DNA of 64,000 bases from Psoroptes ovis (lineage: Eukaryota > Arthropoda > Arachnida > Sarcoptiformes > Psoroptidae). How positions within the stretch are numbered: position 1 is the first letter of the stretch; each line of letters opens with the position of its first letter. The DNA is taken from the NCBI GenBank assembly GCA_002943765.1, contig PQWQ01000011.1, positions 496,001 to 560,000 on the forward strand, given 5' to 3'. Made by a program: the position numbers and the translations under genes. Under the pieces are notes generated by a model. That model did no database searches. It saw only the letters and a list, made by a program, of their open reading frames with translations, and was not told where the DNA came from. Positions 31,984 to 45,737 of the stretch are shown in pieces.

Positions 31984-34900
31984 ATGTATAATTCAGAAAA
32001 ATGTAAATTATTTTCATCATATATTCGACAAAAATTTCAATCTAATGATAAAAAAATCAATTCAAATCAAGCCATTCATAATAATTTGAACGTAAATAAT
32101 AGTAATGTTACACGTTTGCAATTGATGGAACAAAGATTATCAATGATTATTGATGAAAAATCATTGCCATGTTTTGAAAATATTGTTCAATATCTGAGAA
32201 AATCATCTAGAAATTCAATATTTAATACTGATGGAAATATTTCATTTAATGATGAATCAATGATTAATGATGATAATCGAAAAAATTTCAACAATAATGC
32301 TGATAGCGATTTACATCCAGATTGCTTGTATAAGGAATTATTACCACTGATTGCTGAATTCGTACAAATTAATGATAGATGTACTAATCAAAATCTAGTT
32401 GAAAAAGCCACCGTTTATCTGCTATGGATATTTTATGATTCATTTCAAATTGAATTCAACAACAATACGAATCGTCAATCAGCAATGAACAATAATGACA
32501 ACAATAATGCAATATCATTGAATTATGCTAACATTAGTTCACATTATAATGATTTAGAATATGTATTATGTTTGAATCAAATGAAATATAATTTAATCGA
32601 AAAAATTTACCAATGTTGTCGGCAAATATTTCAATTGATGGAACCAAAATATTTAAACGAAATTTTTTTCTATGCTAATGTCATTAAGAAAGTGACAACA
32701 GATCTTGAAAAACAATCATCAAATCATAACAACGATCATGATTGGTTCAATCATTTTCGCAATAAAATAATTGCAACCGATGATGATGTTGAAGAGATCA
32801 AGATAGATCCTTATTCCAACAGTAAATTCAATTATATGTTAATGAGTAATAACGATAAACAAAGACTGAATAATTGTAATCAAGATTTCAAGCAATTCGA
32901 TCTGAATCATTCGAATTGTGATTTCATTTTACAGAATCTATTTTATAATGATTCATTCGCTTCATCATTTGCACCTCTTATCTATTCAAATCATCTTCAA
33001 GAGTGTGAAAAAAATGAATCAACTCAACAGCCGCGAAATTCATCAGATTTTGATGTCGATATTGAGCAATCTATGGCAGATAAATCTGCTGAAGAAATCT
33101 TAGCCAATCTATACAATGAATTATCTTCCTTTATAATTGATTTCAATTCTTCCAATTCTGAAAAATTTTATCTAAATGCTGAAGAATTGAATCAAATCGT
33201 TATGAACCGGTTGATAAACAATGACAATAATGATAATGATACCCTCTATGAAGAATTGACCAATCTACTAGGTGATGGTTCGTCACAATTAGTTCGAAAA
33301 TTGATTCTTGTCTATAAACCTAATATGCAGAAAGACAATCAATCTGCAAATGATAATTCATCGCAACAGAAAAAAATCGTCAATACTAAGCGTGCTGAAG
33401 AAGTGTATCGTCGCATCAATTCAAATCGTGATACTGGATCAAAATCGATTCAACCTTCTGTAGTGGTGACAACCACTAAAGAAAAAGCATTGAAAAAAGA
33501 AATGCGAAAAATCAACAAGAAAATAAATAGGGTGCAAAAAGCTGCGATGGATGATGAAATCGAGTCACAAAATGATAAACTCTCTCTTGAAGATCTTGAA
33601 CGAATGCGTCAAAAAAATTTGAAAGCATCAATTCGATCGATTTTGGAGCCAAGAATAGCGGAAAAATTGCGACAATATCGTCCAGTAGAACAGTATCCAT
33701 TCGTCTATGATATGTATCGGACATTAAAAACTACCGCTTCTTATATTGCCGAGACCAGGTTGTTGTTGCCGATTGGTTCGGAACGAAAAGAATTTAAAAC
33801 GCACGACGAAGTCCATATACCAATTCTCGAAAGTAGTGAAGAAACGCAAAAATTTCTGCAAAATTTTTCTCAAATCGAAATAGCCGATACTGATGAATTT
33901 GTTCAAACTGCTTTTTCTGGTTTCAAGAAATTAAATATCATCCAATCAGTGGTATTTTCTACCGCTTATCATTCGAACAATCAAAACATGTTGATATGTG
34001 CACCAACAGGTGCCGGTAAAACAAATATTGCAATGTTGACCATATTAAATATTTTACGATCATTTTCCGAAGATGATTCTATCTCAAATATCGATTTAGA
34101 ACAATTCAAAATAATTTATATTGCTCCAATGAAAGCACTTTGTGCTGAAATGACATCAACATTCGGTAAACGTTTGCAACCTTTCGGCGTAAAAGTACGC
34201 GAACTGACTGGCGATATGCAATTGACAAGTAAAGAAATTATGGAAACACAAATGTTAGTCGTTACTCCAGAAAAATGGGATGTTGTAACACGTAAATCTG
34301 TTGGCGATGTTCAACTAATGGATTTAGTTCGTTTACTTATATTGGATGAAGTTCATCTTTTGCAATCTGATCGTGGCCATGTGATCGAAACAATTGTTGC
34401 ACGTACGGTGCGTTATGTTGAACAATCTCAGAAATGCATTCGTATGATTGGATTATCAGCCACATTGCCTAATTATGTTGATGTAGCTAGATTCCTTCAT
34501 GTTGATCTTCATAAAGGTCTATTTGTATTCGATGATCGATTCCGTCCTGTTCCATTAGCTAAAACATTCATTGGTTGTAAAGCTAGAATGAAAAGTCAAC
34601 TTAATGCAGACATGGATGAAATAACAATGAGACGTGCCCGTGAAATTTTACAAAATGAATATCAAGTTATGATTTTTGTCCATTCAAGAAATGCAACAAT
34701 GGCAATGGCCACATATTTGTTGGAAAAATCTCAATATCAAGATCCAAATGATCCTAATGGCTGTGATAGTTTGCGATTAATGTTTCAAGCTGATACAGCG
34801 AGACTTCCCGGTTCTGATAAATTGATTTCAAAAGCTAAATACAGAAATTTAAATAAATTTCTTCTCAATGGTATTGGTATTCATCATGCTGGCATGCCGA

Positions 34901-37900
34901 GATCAGAACGCAATATCGTTGAAAAATTATTCAGTCAAAGTGTGATAAAAGTTCTAGTCTGTACATCTACGTTAGCTTGGGGTGTCAATTTGCCAGCTCA
35001 TTCTGTGATCATACGAGGTACTGAATATTACGATCCATCGCAAGGCAGTTTTGTTGATATTGATATGCTTGATGTAATGCAAATTTTTGGCAGAGCTGGT
35101 CGACCACAATTCGATACTGATGGTGATGCTACAATCATAACAACATACGAAAATCTTCCACATTATTTGAGCATGTTGACCAATCAACTTCCAATCGAAA
35201 GTAAATTCCCAAAACGTTTGGTCGATAATTTAAATGCCGAAATAGTTCTCGGTACTGTTTGCAATATTCGTGAAATCGTTGAATGGCTAAAATATACATA
35301 TTTGTATATACGAATGCAACAAAATCCATTAGAATATGGTCTTAAAAGTATTGCATCTAATGATCTTGGCATCATAATCGATCATTTGTACAGTCTGGCG
35401 AGAAGTTCAGCTGAACAATTAGATCATGCAAGAATGATTCGATACAATCCTGAACGAGATGGCACAGTCGATGCTACCCATCTTGGCCGAATCGCTTCTC
35501 ATTTTTACATACAATATGAAACTATCGTTCATTTAAATGATAATATTCAAAATATAATGGACATCGGAAGTATTATTAAATTGATGGCTTCAGCTACTGA
35601 ATTTCAACAGCTCAGAATCAGAGATGAAGAAATTGAAACTTTACAACATTTATGGAATAAGTGTGTTTACAAATTTAAAGGTGATTTAACCAGCACAGAT
35701 ACTAAAGTCAATATTTTGATGCAATCATGTATCAGCCGCGAAATTGTTGATTGTCATTCACTGAATTCTGATATGATGTATATTCTTCAGGTAATTCTTT
35801 TTTGTATAAATTTTTACAATCAATTCGATTAATTCATAATTTAATTAATAATTTCATCAGAATACATCTCGTTTAACTCGCGGTCTATTCGAATATGTTC
35901 TTCGGCGTGGATGGCCAACATTGGCAGAAAATTTATTAGACTTATCATTAATGTTCGAAAAGCAAATATGGGATATGGATACACCTTTACGACAATTTGA
36001 AAATGAATTAACGCAAGATGTGTTGGACAAACTTTATCATTTGGATTTTCAACGAAAAATAAAATATTATGATTTGAGAGAAATGGATGTGAATGAAATT
36101 GCTCAATTCATTCACAATAAAAAATATGCTCCTATTGTCAAACGATTAGCCAAAACAATCCCAAACGTTTTGATTGAAGCAACAGTTAAGCCAATCACAC
36201 GAACAATATTAACGATTTATATTGATGTAAAACCAGATTTTATATGGGATGACAAACATCACGGAAAATCAGCACAATTGTATTGGATTTGGTTGACTGA
36301 TATGGAAAATAATCATATTTATCATGCTGAACTAGGTCGTTTTATCAAAAAACAAGTTCGCAATGAAGAAGTTCAGCGTTATGTTTTCACAATACCATTA
36401 TTAGATGCGTCATATCTTCAAAAACAATATCTTATCCATTGTTCATTCGAGTATTGGTTAGGAGCAAAATGTGAAGCTGAAGTATCTTGCCATAATTTAT
36501 TACTACCTGATAGAAATTTGCCGCATACTCAGCTTTTGGATTTGATGCCTTTACCAATCAAAGCATTACAAAATGAATTGTATGAATCGATTTACCCTTT
36601 CACTCATTTCAATCCTATACAAACACAAATATTTCATACTTTGTATCATACCGATAATAATGTATTACTTGGAGCACCGACTGGCTCAGGAAAAACTATC
36701 GCTGCTGAAATAGCATTATTTCGTGTAATTAATACTCGTCCATCCGCTAAAATTATTTATATTGCTCCACTAAAAGCATTAGTACGTGAGCGTGTGGATG
36801 ATTGGAAACAAAAAATCGAACGAAAAATTAATATAAAAGTTGTTGAATTAACAGGTGATGTAACACCTGATGTGGCCACTATTGAATCTTCACAATTGAT
36901 TGTGACAACTCCAGAAAAATGGGATGGTGTTAGTCGTGGTTGGACATTCAGAAAATTTGTACGTCAAGTTGCGCTGATTATTATCGATGAAATTCATTTG
37001 TTAGGTGAAGAACGTGGTCCTGTTCTTGAAATGATAGTATCCAGAACAAATTTTATTCGTCGAAGAACTGGTGAAAATATTCGAATCATTGGATTATCGA
37101 CTGCTGTTGCAAATGCCCAAGATCTTTCATCATGGCTAGATATTCGCAACACTGGCCTCTACAATTTTAGTTCATCTGTAAGGCCTGTGCCAATTGAAGT
37201 TCATGTGTCAGGGTTCTCCGGAAAACATTATTGTCCACGCATGGCTTTGATGAATAAGCCAGCATATCGAGCTATTAAGCAACATTCGCCCACGAAACCG
37301 GTGATTGTATTCGTTTCTTCACGTAGACAGACTAGGCTAACAGCTTTAGATCTGATTACATTAGTCGCATCAGATGATCATTCGATGGGCACACCATTTT
37401 TGCATATAGATGATGAGAATGAACTAGATTTATTGTTGGATACGGTCAAAGATTCTTATTTAAAACACACGCTTAGATTTGGTATCGGTATGCATCATGC
37501 TGGTTTAGTTGAAAGTGATCGAAAAATTGTTGAACAATTATTTTTGGAGCAAAAAATTCAAGTTTTGATAACAACTGCCACTTTAGCATGGGGTATTAAT
37601 CTTCCAGCCCATGCTGTCATTATTAAAGGAACCGAATTTTTTGATGGTAAAAAGAAGCGATATGTCGATTTTCCCATCACAGATGTGCTACAAATGATCG
37701 GTAGGGCTGGACGTCCACAATTCGATACATCAGCTGTGGCCATACTATTTGTTCATGATATCAAAAAAGAATATTATCGTAAATTTTTATATGAACCATT
37801 TCCTGTGGAATCGCATTTATTGGATGTATTTCCTGACCATCTGAATGCTGAAATCATCACCGGTACAGTCAAAACAAAGCACGAAGCAATGGAATTTCTA

Positions 37901-39436
37901 TCGTCTACATATCTTTATTATCGAATCATTAAAAATCCATCATATTATGGAGTCGATCTCAGTGAATTGAATGAACAACAAATTAATGATGAATTAGCTG
38001 TGAATACAATGGTCATTAATTTTCTTTCAAAATACATTGATCTGTGTGTACAAATATTAGTTGATGATTATTGTATTCGAATCGATGAACATTATGATGA
38101 TGACGATAATGATTCTACTGAAAGATATGGTGAAAAAGAGAAATTAGTTAAACAAATTCTTTTGCCTACACCTTTAGGCAAAATTGCATCATATTATTAT
38201 TTATCATCTAAAACAATTCGATTGTTGCAAGATCGTCTTTGTCCATCAATCGATGATCAAACAAATCAGTCGCAATTCACTTATTATAAAACGAGTGAAA
38301 TTCTTGATTTGCTCACAATGGTTACGGAATATGATACTTTGCCTGTTCGTCATAATGAAGAGCTATTGAATGAACAACTTTCAAAAATATGTCCATTCAA
38401 AATGGAACGTCGTGATATGGATTCACCGCATACCAAAGCAAATCTTTTACTTCAAGCTCATTGTTCTCGTTTGCCATTGCCTATTGTCGATTATTATACT
38501 GATTTGAAAACAGTTTTAGATCAAGTTTTGAGAATATTTCAAGCAATGATTGATGTATCAGCATTAAATGGATCATTACCGACAACAATAAACATTATTA
38601 ATTTACAACAAAGCATCATTCAAGCATCATGGCAAAATTCCAATCATTTATTATTATTTCTTGAAAATGAACATAAACAAAATAAAAATAATGATGAATT
38701 TATTGATGATGTTATGAATGATGCTAGTGAATATTATCAAAGTCGTCAACATCAAATCGATTCGACCATAGCTATTATCAATTCATTGCCCAAAGAAATT
38801 TGTTCAATACCAGTGATTTTGCAATATTTACATCAAAACAATGAAAACTTTGGAGCATCGACAAAAAGCAATAAAAATTACAAATTTAAATCGTCAAAAA
38901 CGTTTCTCACTGAAAAATATCCAATATTATCTCTAATTATTAAATCGATAAAAGAATTGCCATTGATTGAATTTGAAAAAATAACAATCAATAAAATTGA
39001 TGAAAATATAGATGATTCAAAGGTAAAAGAAGATAAAATTCCGATAGAAAACACTTTTATATCAAAACGTGATGTTCAATGGTTACAATTAGATTATTCA
39101 ACTGATTATAATATCTGTTGTCAATTAAAACGAATATCGTTATCAGCGAAATCATCATCATCATCATATAATCATCAACGTGCATATTGTCCATTATTTC
39201 CGAAGCCAAAATCTGAATCTTGGTATTTAATATTAGGATGTGAAGAAAATTCAGAATTGATAGCCATCACTAGAGTGCCTTATATTAATCATTATACAAC
39301 ATTTGTAAATGTTCGATTTCGGACGCCTTCAATTGAATCATCGCCATCGCGAAGAATATTTTATACTTTATATTTATTAAGTGATTGTTATATTGGTCTT
39401 GATCAACAATATACTATACCGATTCAAATTGATTAA
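31984..39436 (+). CDS. ASCC3: ASCC3, activating signal cointegrator 1 complex helicase (2460 aa, two exons)
   Basis: ASCC3 is a 3'-5' Ski2-like helicase that unwinds alkylated DNA with ALKBH3 and splits collided ribosomes in the ASC-1 complex. Exons are 31984-35790 and 35861-39436, joined across a 70-bp GT-AG intron (codon CAG then AAT). Two helicase cassettes each end in a Sec63-like domain. Cassette 1 has GAGKT (K679) and DEVH (D788); cassette 2 has GSGKT (K1547) and DEIH (D1645). Sequence such as TPEKWDVVTRKSVGDVQL and TTPEKWDGVSRGW, and the C-terminal GLDQQYTIPIQI, match ASCC3 closely and exclude BRR2. The N-terminal region is expanded by Asn-rich insertions, making the protein about 250 aa longer than human. 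An ATG-less frame extends 24 nt upstream. Confidence 0.97.
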
Positions 39437-39452
39437 AGGTGTTTTCGTTTTA

Positions 39453-39471
39453 CAAAAAAAAAAAAAAAAAA
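39453..39471. repeat. Poly-A tract after ASCC3
   Basis: A run of about 19 A lies just after the ASCC3 stop codon, between convergently transcribed ASCC3 and Hippo. Confidence 0.85.
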
Positions 39472-39592
39472 AATTTCGTCAAAAAAATAGAATTTTTACT
39501 TTTATATAAGATTATATAAATAATTGAGATAAACAAAGGCATTTTATACAAAATAAGAAGAAAAGAAAAACATTTCCAACATACTATATAAA

Positions 39593-41377
39593 TCAAAAAT
39601 TTTGTTGACGCTTTTTTTTCTGATCCATTGTGTCTAATATTGGCTGACGTTTGGCTGCATAACGACGTCTTAATTCTTCAATTTCAGCTTCCATTTCTAA
39701 ATCTAAATTAGCCATTCGTGCTTTCAATTCATCAAGACTAAGATGACGTAAAAATTCAAAATCACCACCTAACATTATAGCTTTTGATAATGGATTATTA
39801 TTAATGGAATTTAAAACTGAAGAGTTAGTATGATTATTATTATTATCATTATTATTATTATTATTCAATTCATCGTTAGATTTTTCGCTCCAACCATTTT
39901 CTTTATTTTTGATAGGATGTTCTAATAAAGTGTCGTTGATTGTTGGCATTGCATCAGACTTGAAATTCTATTTGAGAAAAAAAATCAAAGGAAAATTTTG
40001 TCAAAATTCGATTTCCAATCTTTGAATAGTTACATTTTGTTTGTCTTTAAGCTCAAAATGTTTTAAGAATGCCGGTTTAAGTGTTTTATCCGAATCTTCA
40101 TCATCTGTTTCATCGTTGATGATCAATGTTCCGAGATCAGATTCTACGTCAGAAGTGGTGAAATTTGTTCCAGCAGTTCGATTTATCTGTGCATCAGCTG
40201 TTCCATTGACATTATTGTTAGGAAAATTTGAAACGGATCTTAATGTAGCTTCGTTGCTGGCAGAAACCATTGTGGCATTGAGATTGTCACTAAATGTAGA
40301 CTATAAAAAAGAAATATATATTATCTTCTGTATTGAATTCCACATCATATTTACCGGATTGTTTTGCTGCTGCTGTTGTTGATTCTGTTGCATTTCTTTG
40401 GCTTCTTGAATTATTTTTTGAATTATGGAGACATTCTTTGCTTTTTTGATGAAATCATGCTGTAGAAGTTCATTGGCTGTGGCTCGCTGTTCAGGATTTT
40501 TGACTAAACATTTTTGAACGAAATCTATGAATTCGGATGACCATCGATCAGGATCACGGAACGATGGGGGAGGTTTAGTTGGTATCATGAAAATGGCACG
40601 CATTGGATGTATATCACCGTAAGGAGGTTTGCCTTCAGCCATTTCTAAAGCTGTTATTCCCAAACTCCAAATGTCAGCCAAACAATCATAGCCTATTTCT
40701 TGTATTACTTCCGGCGCCATCCAAAAAGGTGTACCAATGACTGTATTTCGTTTGGCCATTGTGTCTGTCAGTTGACCAGCAACACCAAAATCGGCTAGTT
40801 TGGCATGCCCTTCATTATTTAGCAAAATATTGCCTGCTTTAATGTCGCGGTGTATTTTTCTATGGGTATGTAAATATTCCAGACCCATTAATGTATCCTG
40901 CAAAATTATAGAAATTTCTTCTTCGGTTAAGGTTTTTTTCCTGAAACGCATTATATCACTGACAGAGCCACCACCGCAATATTCCATAACAATCCATAAA
41001 TCAGAACCTAATTTATATTTCATCAATAATTATATTTTTATTTTAATATTTCATTTTATTATACCTTTGAAATAACTTCCAAAATAACGAACCACATAAA
41101 GACTTTCACATTGTTGCATAATTGAGATTTCTTTTATTATTTCACCCAAGTCGCTCTCCACTGGCACTTGCTTGATAGCAAGAATTTGACCAGATTCTTT
41201 GTGTAATGCTTTATATACGGATCCATAAGAACCTTCACCTGTATGATCAAGTTTTATTGGTATGAATAATTTTTAAATAATGTTTCTCAAAGAAACTTTA
41301 CCTAATTTGCAAAGAATGTCAAAAACTTCTTCAGGTTGTCTGGTTAATTGCTGCTCGCTTAACTTTTCCAGTGACAT
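39593..41377 (-). CDS. hpo: Hippo / MST1-MST2 (STK3/4) protein kinase (514 aa, five exons)
   Basis: This is the core kinase of the Hippo pathway, which phosphorylates Warts/LATS with Salvador and Mob as partners. Exons are 41302-41377, 41065-41238, 40355-41007, 40034-40300 and 39593-39967. The kinase domain has GEGSYGSVYK, catalytic K48, HRD D138, DFG D156 and an activation loop KRNTVIGTPFWMAPE with T172 (the autophosphorylated Thr of MST). A Ser/Asp-rich linker follows, then a C-terminal SARAH domain (FEFLRHLSLDELKARM...KRQPILDTM) for dimerisation and Salvador binding. The linker is caspase-cleaved in mammals; I did not locate a site here. The gene is convergent with ASCC3. Confidence 0.96.
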
Positions 41378-43467
41378 TAAAATTTTGGCAATTGAGATAA
41401 CTTTTATTGATTTTTATCAATTTATGATTAAAATATTTGCATGAAAAAATGCATTTAAAATAATAAACTACGTAAAAACAAACAAAATATTTATGTGAAT
41501 ATTAATTATGCATTGGTCACAAGAGCATTTTTTCAATATTATTTTTGTAATTCGACTTTCCGGCCACTCAAATGCATTTAGTTGAATGTACTCAATTGAA
41601 TATGATGATAAAAATCAAGGAAGATGATTTTTGCTGATTCAATACAGCATATGATGATGTCGAATTTCACAATTATTGTTATTATTTTTTTTTATTTTAT
41701 TCAATTTATTCTTTCATTGATTTGTTTACAGACATACACAAAAATAAAGAGGATATAGATCATATACAATTTACATTTGAATTGTTTTTATTGAATAATA
41801 TTGATGAATAAAAAAAATAATAATACGTTTGATCAATAATAAATAACAGTCGAAAGATGTGCATGTGATGATTCATGCATCAAGAATTAATTTTATATCA
41901 TTTAAAAATTTTGATAAAATAAATAACTGAAAAGAAATATTCTTGTCCAGAAAGAATTTTTCCCTTTTTTTCGATTCTCATTGAATGAATGAATTAATTA
42001 ATTTTATCATCATTAATGATGGACGAATAATTACATGATCATAATTATCATTGTGAATATTTTGAACTCAGAATAAATAATAAATAATAAAGGTTAATAA
42101 TGGGAATGGGTTAATTGAAAAAAAGGTTAACATTTTCATTTTTCCCAACACTTTTCATTTCAAAATTCGGGCGTTTTTATCAACAAAAAAAAATCAAAAT
42201 ATGACCAACGTGCGATCAATTTAGTGTCAACTCAAGAAAGTTGAAATCAAATCAAATTAATGGACAATAATTAATTTATGATTTATTAATTTTGTTTTTC
42301 AAAAATTAACCTCCAACATTTTTTTTATCCACAATTGTGTTTTCATTGAAAAAAAAGTAAACAAAAAAAATTCTGTTCTATTTCAACCCAAACAGGGTGA
42401 CATTCGAAAATGTTTGCTTTGGCAAATTCTTTGACAAAATTTTGAAAATAAAAAGCTTAAAAATCTCATAAGGTTAAACCGATTTAAACCGAATTGCGTT
42501 TTAAAATATTTTCAAAAAAATTAAAAAATCAATAAAAATTGGATTCATCCATTTATTGAAATTTTTTCAAATAAAAATCAATAAATAAAGGTAAATTTCA
42601 TTTGAAAAATTGATTTAATAAAATTTAATGTATTTTGACGATTGATTATTATTATTTTATTTCATTTTTTCTTCGTTTTTGAATTTACAGTCGCTATTGA
42701 CAACAAATTGAAACAATCACGACAACTGATAATAATAATATTGTTAATAATCACCATCACCATAACCACAATTGAAAAATCAATCATCACCTAAAAAACT
42801 AAATAACAGGTATGATTGGATAATTAAAATTCGTATTCATTGATTTTTTTTATTTCCAAAATTTCATTTTTTGGGGATAAAATTTTTGTGCCATTAAATG
42901 TATGTGTAAATAAATAAAATGAAAATAAATATTAAAAAAAACTCGAAAACTGATCAAAATGAACATCAGTCATCAATAATAATTGTAAATGATAATCAAT
43001 GATATGTTTGTCATATAAATATTTGACAATCAAGGACGATAAAGTTTTTTTTTCATTAATATTTTATGAATTGAAGTTATCGATTGATGATTAGTGTTGT
43101 TTGAAGAGAGAATTATGTTAATATGATAATTTTTTAAAATGAATATTTTATTGAAATTAAAATGAAATTTTTTATTTTTCTTAAATACATACAAACTTTA
43201 TTCTATATAGACCTTTTTTAGTACATAAATGATAATCAATAAATTTTAATTGTTTTTCATCATTTTTTGATGAGATATTTTTTCGATGATTATTATACGG
43301 TGCTGAATGATAATACCGTTCCTAATCAATAAATTAAATATTATAATGATTGATGAATGATATACTTTACTGCATATTTTTTCCTAATTTATCTATTAAT
43401 TATCCATACAATTTCAAGGATCATTTGCAATTAATATTTTATTTTACGCTTGTTTTCTACATCAAAC
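41378..43467. other. Intergenic region upstream of Hippo and the GPx pair
   Basis: No coding sequence is recognised. A possible non-coding exon lies at about 42691-42808, bounded by TTACAG and AACAG|GTATGA. From about 43020 the sequence resembles the region between the two GPx genes (from about 44390) and is part of their duplication unit. Confidence 0.45.
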
Positions 43468-43504
43468 ATGCTTCCAGAATTTTTTTCTGAAAAACAAGAA
43501 GCAT
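43468..43504. promoter_or_regulatory. Palindromic upstream element of GPx copy 1 (heat-shock-element-like)
   Basis: ATGCTTCCAGAA, a T run, then TCTGAA and GAAGCAT form an interrupted palindrome 76 bp before the ATG. TTCCAGAA fits the nTTCnnGAAn heat-shock-factor unit. It is conserved upstream of copy 2, where most neighbouring sequence has drifted. Confidence 0.4.
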
Positions 43505-43579
43505 AGTCATGATGAAAGAGAAACATAACATTCATATTTATTAATACTTGTACTTCAATCGCAATTTGAAAAAAAACAG

Positions 43580-44361
43580 ATGAACCATTGTAGTATCTCA
43601 AAAATCTTAATCAAAAAAGTGTATGACTCAATAGCGTTCACATCTCCTATAAGAAATAAATTGATCAATCATCAAACACTAAAGAAATTCAATATTATCA
43701 ACAACAATCAAAAGCGAAAAATGTCAACACAAGATTGGAAAACAAAAGAAACAATTTATGAATTTTCGGCAAAAGACATTGATGGCAATGAGGTAAGTTT
43801 TTTTTTCACAGATTAAATTATATTAATATCTTGATGTTATAATTTTGCATTATCAAGGTTTCGATGGAAAAATATAAAGGCCATCCATTATTGATTGTTA
43901 ATGTGGCAACTAATTGTGGACTAACAAAAGCTAATTATAAACAATTGAATGAATTATATGATGAATACGAAGGACAAGGCCTTAGAATCGCAGCATTTCC
44001 ATGTAATCAATTTGCTGGACAAGAACCAGGATGTGAAGTAGAAATCAAAGAATTTATCAAAAAGAATGGTGTTAGATTTGACATGTATTCTAAAATCGAT
44101 GTCAACGGTAAATATTATCCTTGAAATTATTAATAGATGAATTATATTAATTATCGAATATACTACTCAGGTGATTCAGCACATCCAATGTATAAATGGT
44201 TGAAATATAAACAAAAAGGTTTTCTCGGTTTCGATGGTATCAAATGGAATTTTACTAAATTTTTGATCGATAAAAAAGGAAATGCAATCAAACGATATGC
44301 GCCAACAGTGGAACCGAAAAATATTGCACCTGATATTCAAGCAGTGATCAATGATGCTTAA
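43580..44361 (+). CDS. GPX4: Phospholipid-hydroperoxide glutathione peroxidase, copy 1 (217 aa, three exons)
   Basis: It reduces lipid hydroperoxides using glutathione or thioredoxin. Exons are 43580-43792, 43858-44107 and 44171-44361. The peroxidatic residue is Cys (C91 in NVATNCGLTKANY, TGT codon), not selenocysteine; the catalytic Gln (FPCNQFAGQEPG) and Trp-Asn (KWNFTKFL) are present. Residues 1-47 are basic and hydroxylated, like a mitochondrial presequence, and M48 (KMSTQDWK) begins a 170-aa core, the same length as cytosolic GPX4. Mammalian GPX4 likewise makes mitochondrial and cytosolic forms from different starts. The ATG directly follows ACAG, so a spliced 5' leader is possible. Confidence 0.95.
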
Positions 44362-44847
44362 TATTTGGTTAGACAATTAACTGAATATCTGACAATCAAG
44401 GCCGATAAATTTTCTCTTAGTAATTTTTTCCATCAATATTTGAATTAAAGTTAGAGATGATGAAAGTTGTTGAAATGCAAATATTGCAAACATTATGCAA
44501 ACATGAAAAATTTTTCAATGAATATTTTATTCAAATGAAAAAAAGGAGAATAAATTTTTTTTTTGAAGCACCGACTTTTTTCTATATAAACTTTTCAAGT
44601 GCATAAATGATAGTCAATAAATTTTGATTGTTTTCCATTATTTTCATTTGAAGAGATCTAAATTCCATCAATTATGTACTATACGGTGCTTAATGGTACA
44701 GTTTCTAATCAATAAAATAAGTATATTTTGATGATTGATGGATGATTTACTTTACTGCACTTTTTTCTAACTAATTTATTGATTATCCTAACGATTTCTA
44801 GGATTTTTACAATTAATTTTTCATTTTATGTTTTTTCTTCATCAAAT

Positions 44848-44883
44848 ATGCTTCCAGAATTTTTCTGGAAAATTAGAAGCATA
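44848..44883. promoter_or_regulatory. Palindromic upstream element of GPx copy 2 (heat-shock-element-like)
   Basis: TTCCAGA-ATTTT-TCTGGAA is a perfect hyphenated palindrome nested in ATGCTTCC...GAAGCAT, 76 bp before the ATG, matching the element of copy 1. Confidence 0.45.
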
Positions 44884-44958
44884 GACATGATGGAAGAAAA
44901 GCACATGATTCATATTAACAATACTTGTACTTCAATTGCAATTTAGGATAAATAATAG

Positions 44959-45737
44959 ATGAACCACAGTAATATTTCAAAAATCTTGATCAAACAAGTG
45001 TATGACTCCATAGCGTCAACATCTATCAAAAATATATTGATCAATTATCAAATACGAAAGAATTCTGTTTTTATTCGCTATAATCAAGCCCGAAAAATGT
45101 CAACTCAAGATTGGAAAACAAAAGAAACAATTTATGAATTTTCAGCCAAAGATATTGATGGCAATGAGGTATGTTCGATTTTCTCAAATTATAATGAATA
45201 TCTTCATAATAAATTTTTATACCAAAGGTATCGATGGAAAAATATAAAGGTCATCCATTATTGATTGTTAATGTGGCAACTAATTGTGGATTAGCTAAAG
45301 CAAATTATAAACAATTGAATGAAATGTATGATGAATTCGAGGGGCAAGGCCTTAGAATTGCTGCATTTCCATGTAATCAATTTGCTGGACAAGAACCAGG
45401 ATGTGATGTTGATATTAAAGAATTTATGAAAAAGAATGGCGTCAGATTTGATATGTATTCTAAAATCGATGTCAATGGTATGAAAATTTTATTGAAATTA
45501 TTATCATTATAGGAAATCAAATAATTTTTTTTTCTCGCTTATTCAGGTGATTCAGCACATCCAATTTATAAATGGTTAAAATACAAACAAAAAGGTTTTC
45601 TCGGTTTTGATGCAATCAAATGGAATTTTACAAAGTTTTTAGTCGATAAAAATGGTAATGCTATCAAACGATATGCACCAACAGTGGAACCGAAAGATAT
45701 TGCACCTGATATTCAAGCAGTAATCAATGATGCTTAA
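44959..45737 (+). CDS. GPX4: Phospholipid-hydroperoxide glutathione peroxidase, copy 2 (216 aa, three exons)
   Basis: This is the tandem paralogue of the gene at 43580. Exons are 44959-45168, 45228-45477 and 45547-45737; exon 2 (250 nt) and exon 3 (191 nt) are the same size as in copy 1, and intron phases match. The catalytic Cys, Gln and Trp-Asn are kept. The core after the internal Met (residue 47) is nearly identical to copy 1 (for example LTKANYKQLNELYDEYEG against LAKANYKQLNEMYDEFEG), whereas the presequence has diverged more. The ATG again directly follows an AG (ATAG). Both copies look functional. Confidence 0.95.

Noticed and set aside
31984..39436. BRR2 (SNRNP200) spliceosomal helicase
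   Set aside because: Both are double-cassette Ski2-like helicases, but motif-flanking sequence and the C-terminal GLDQQY segment match ASCC3.
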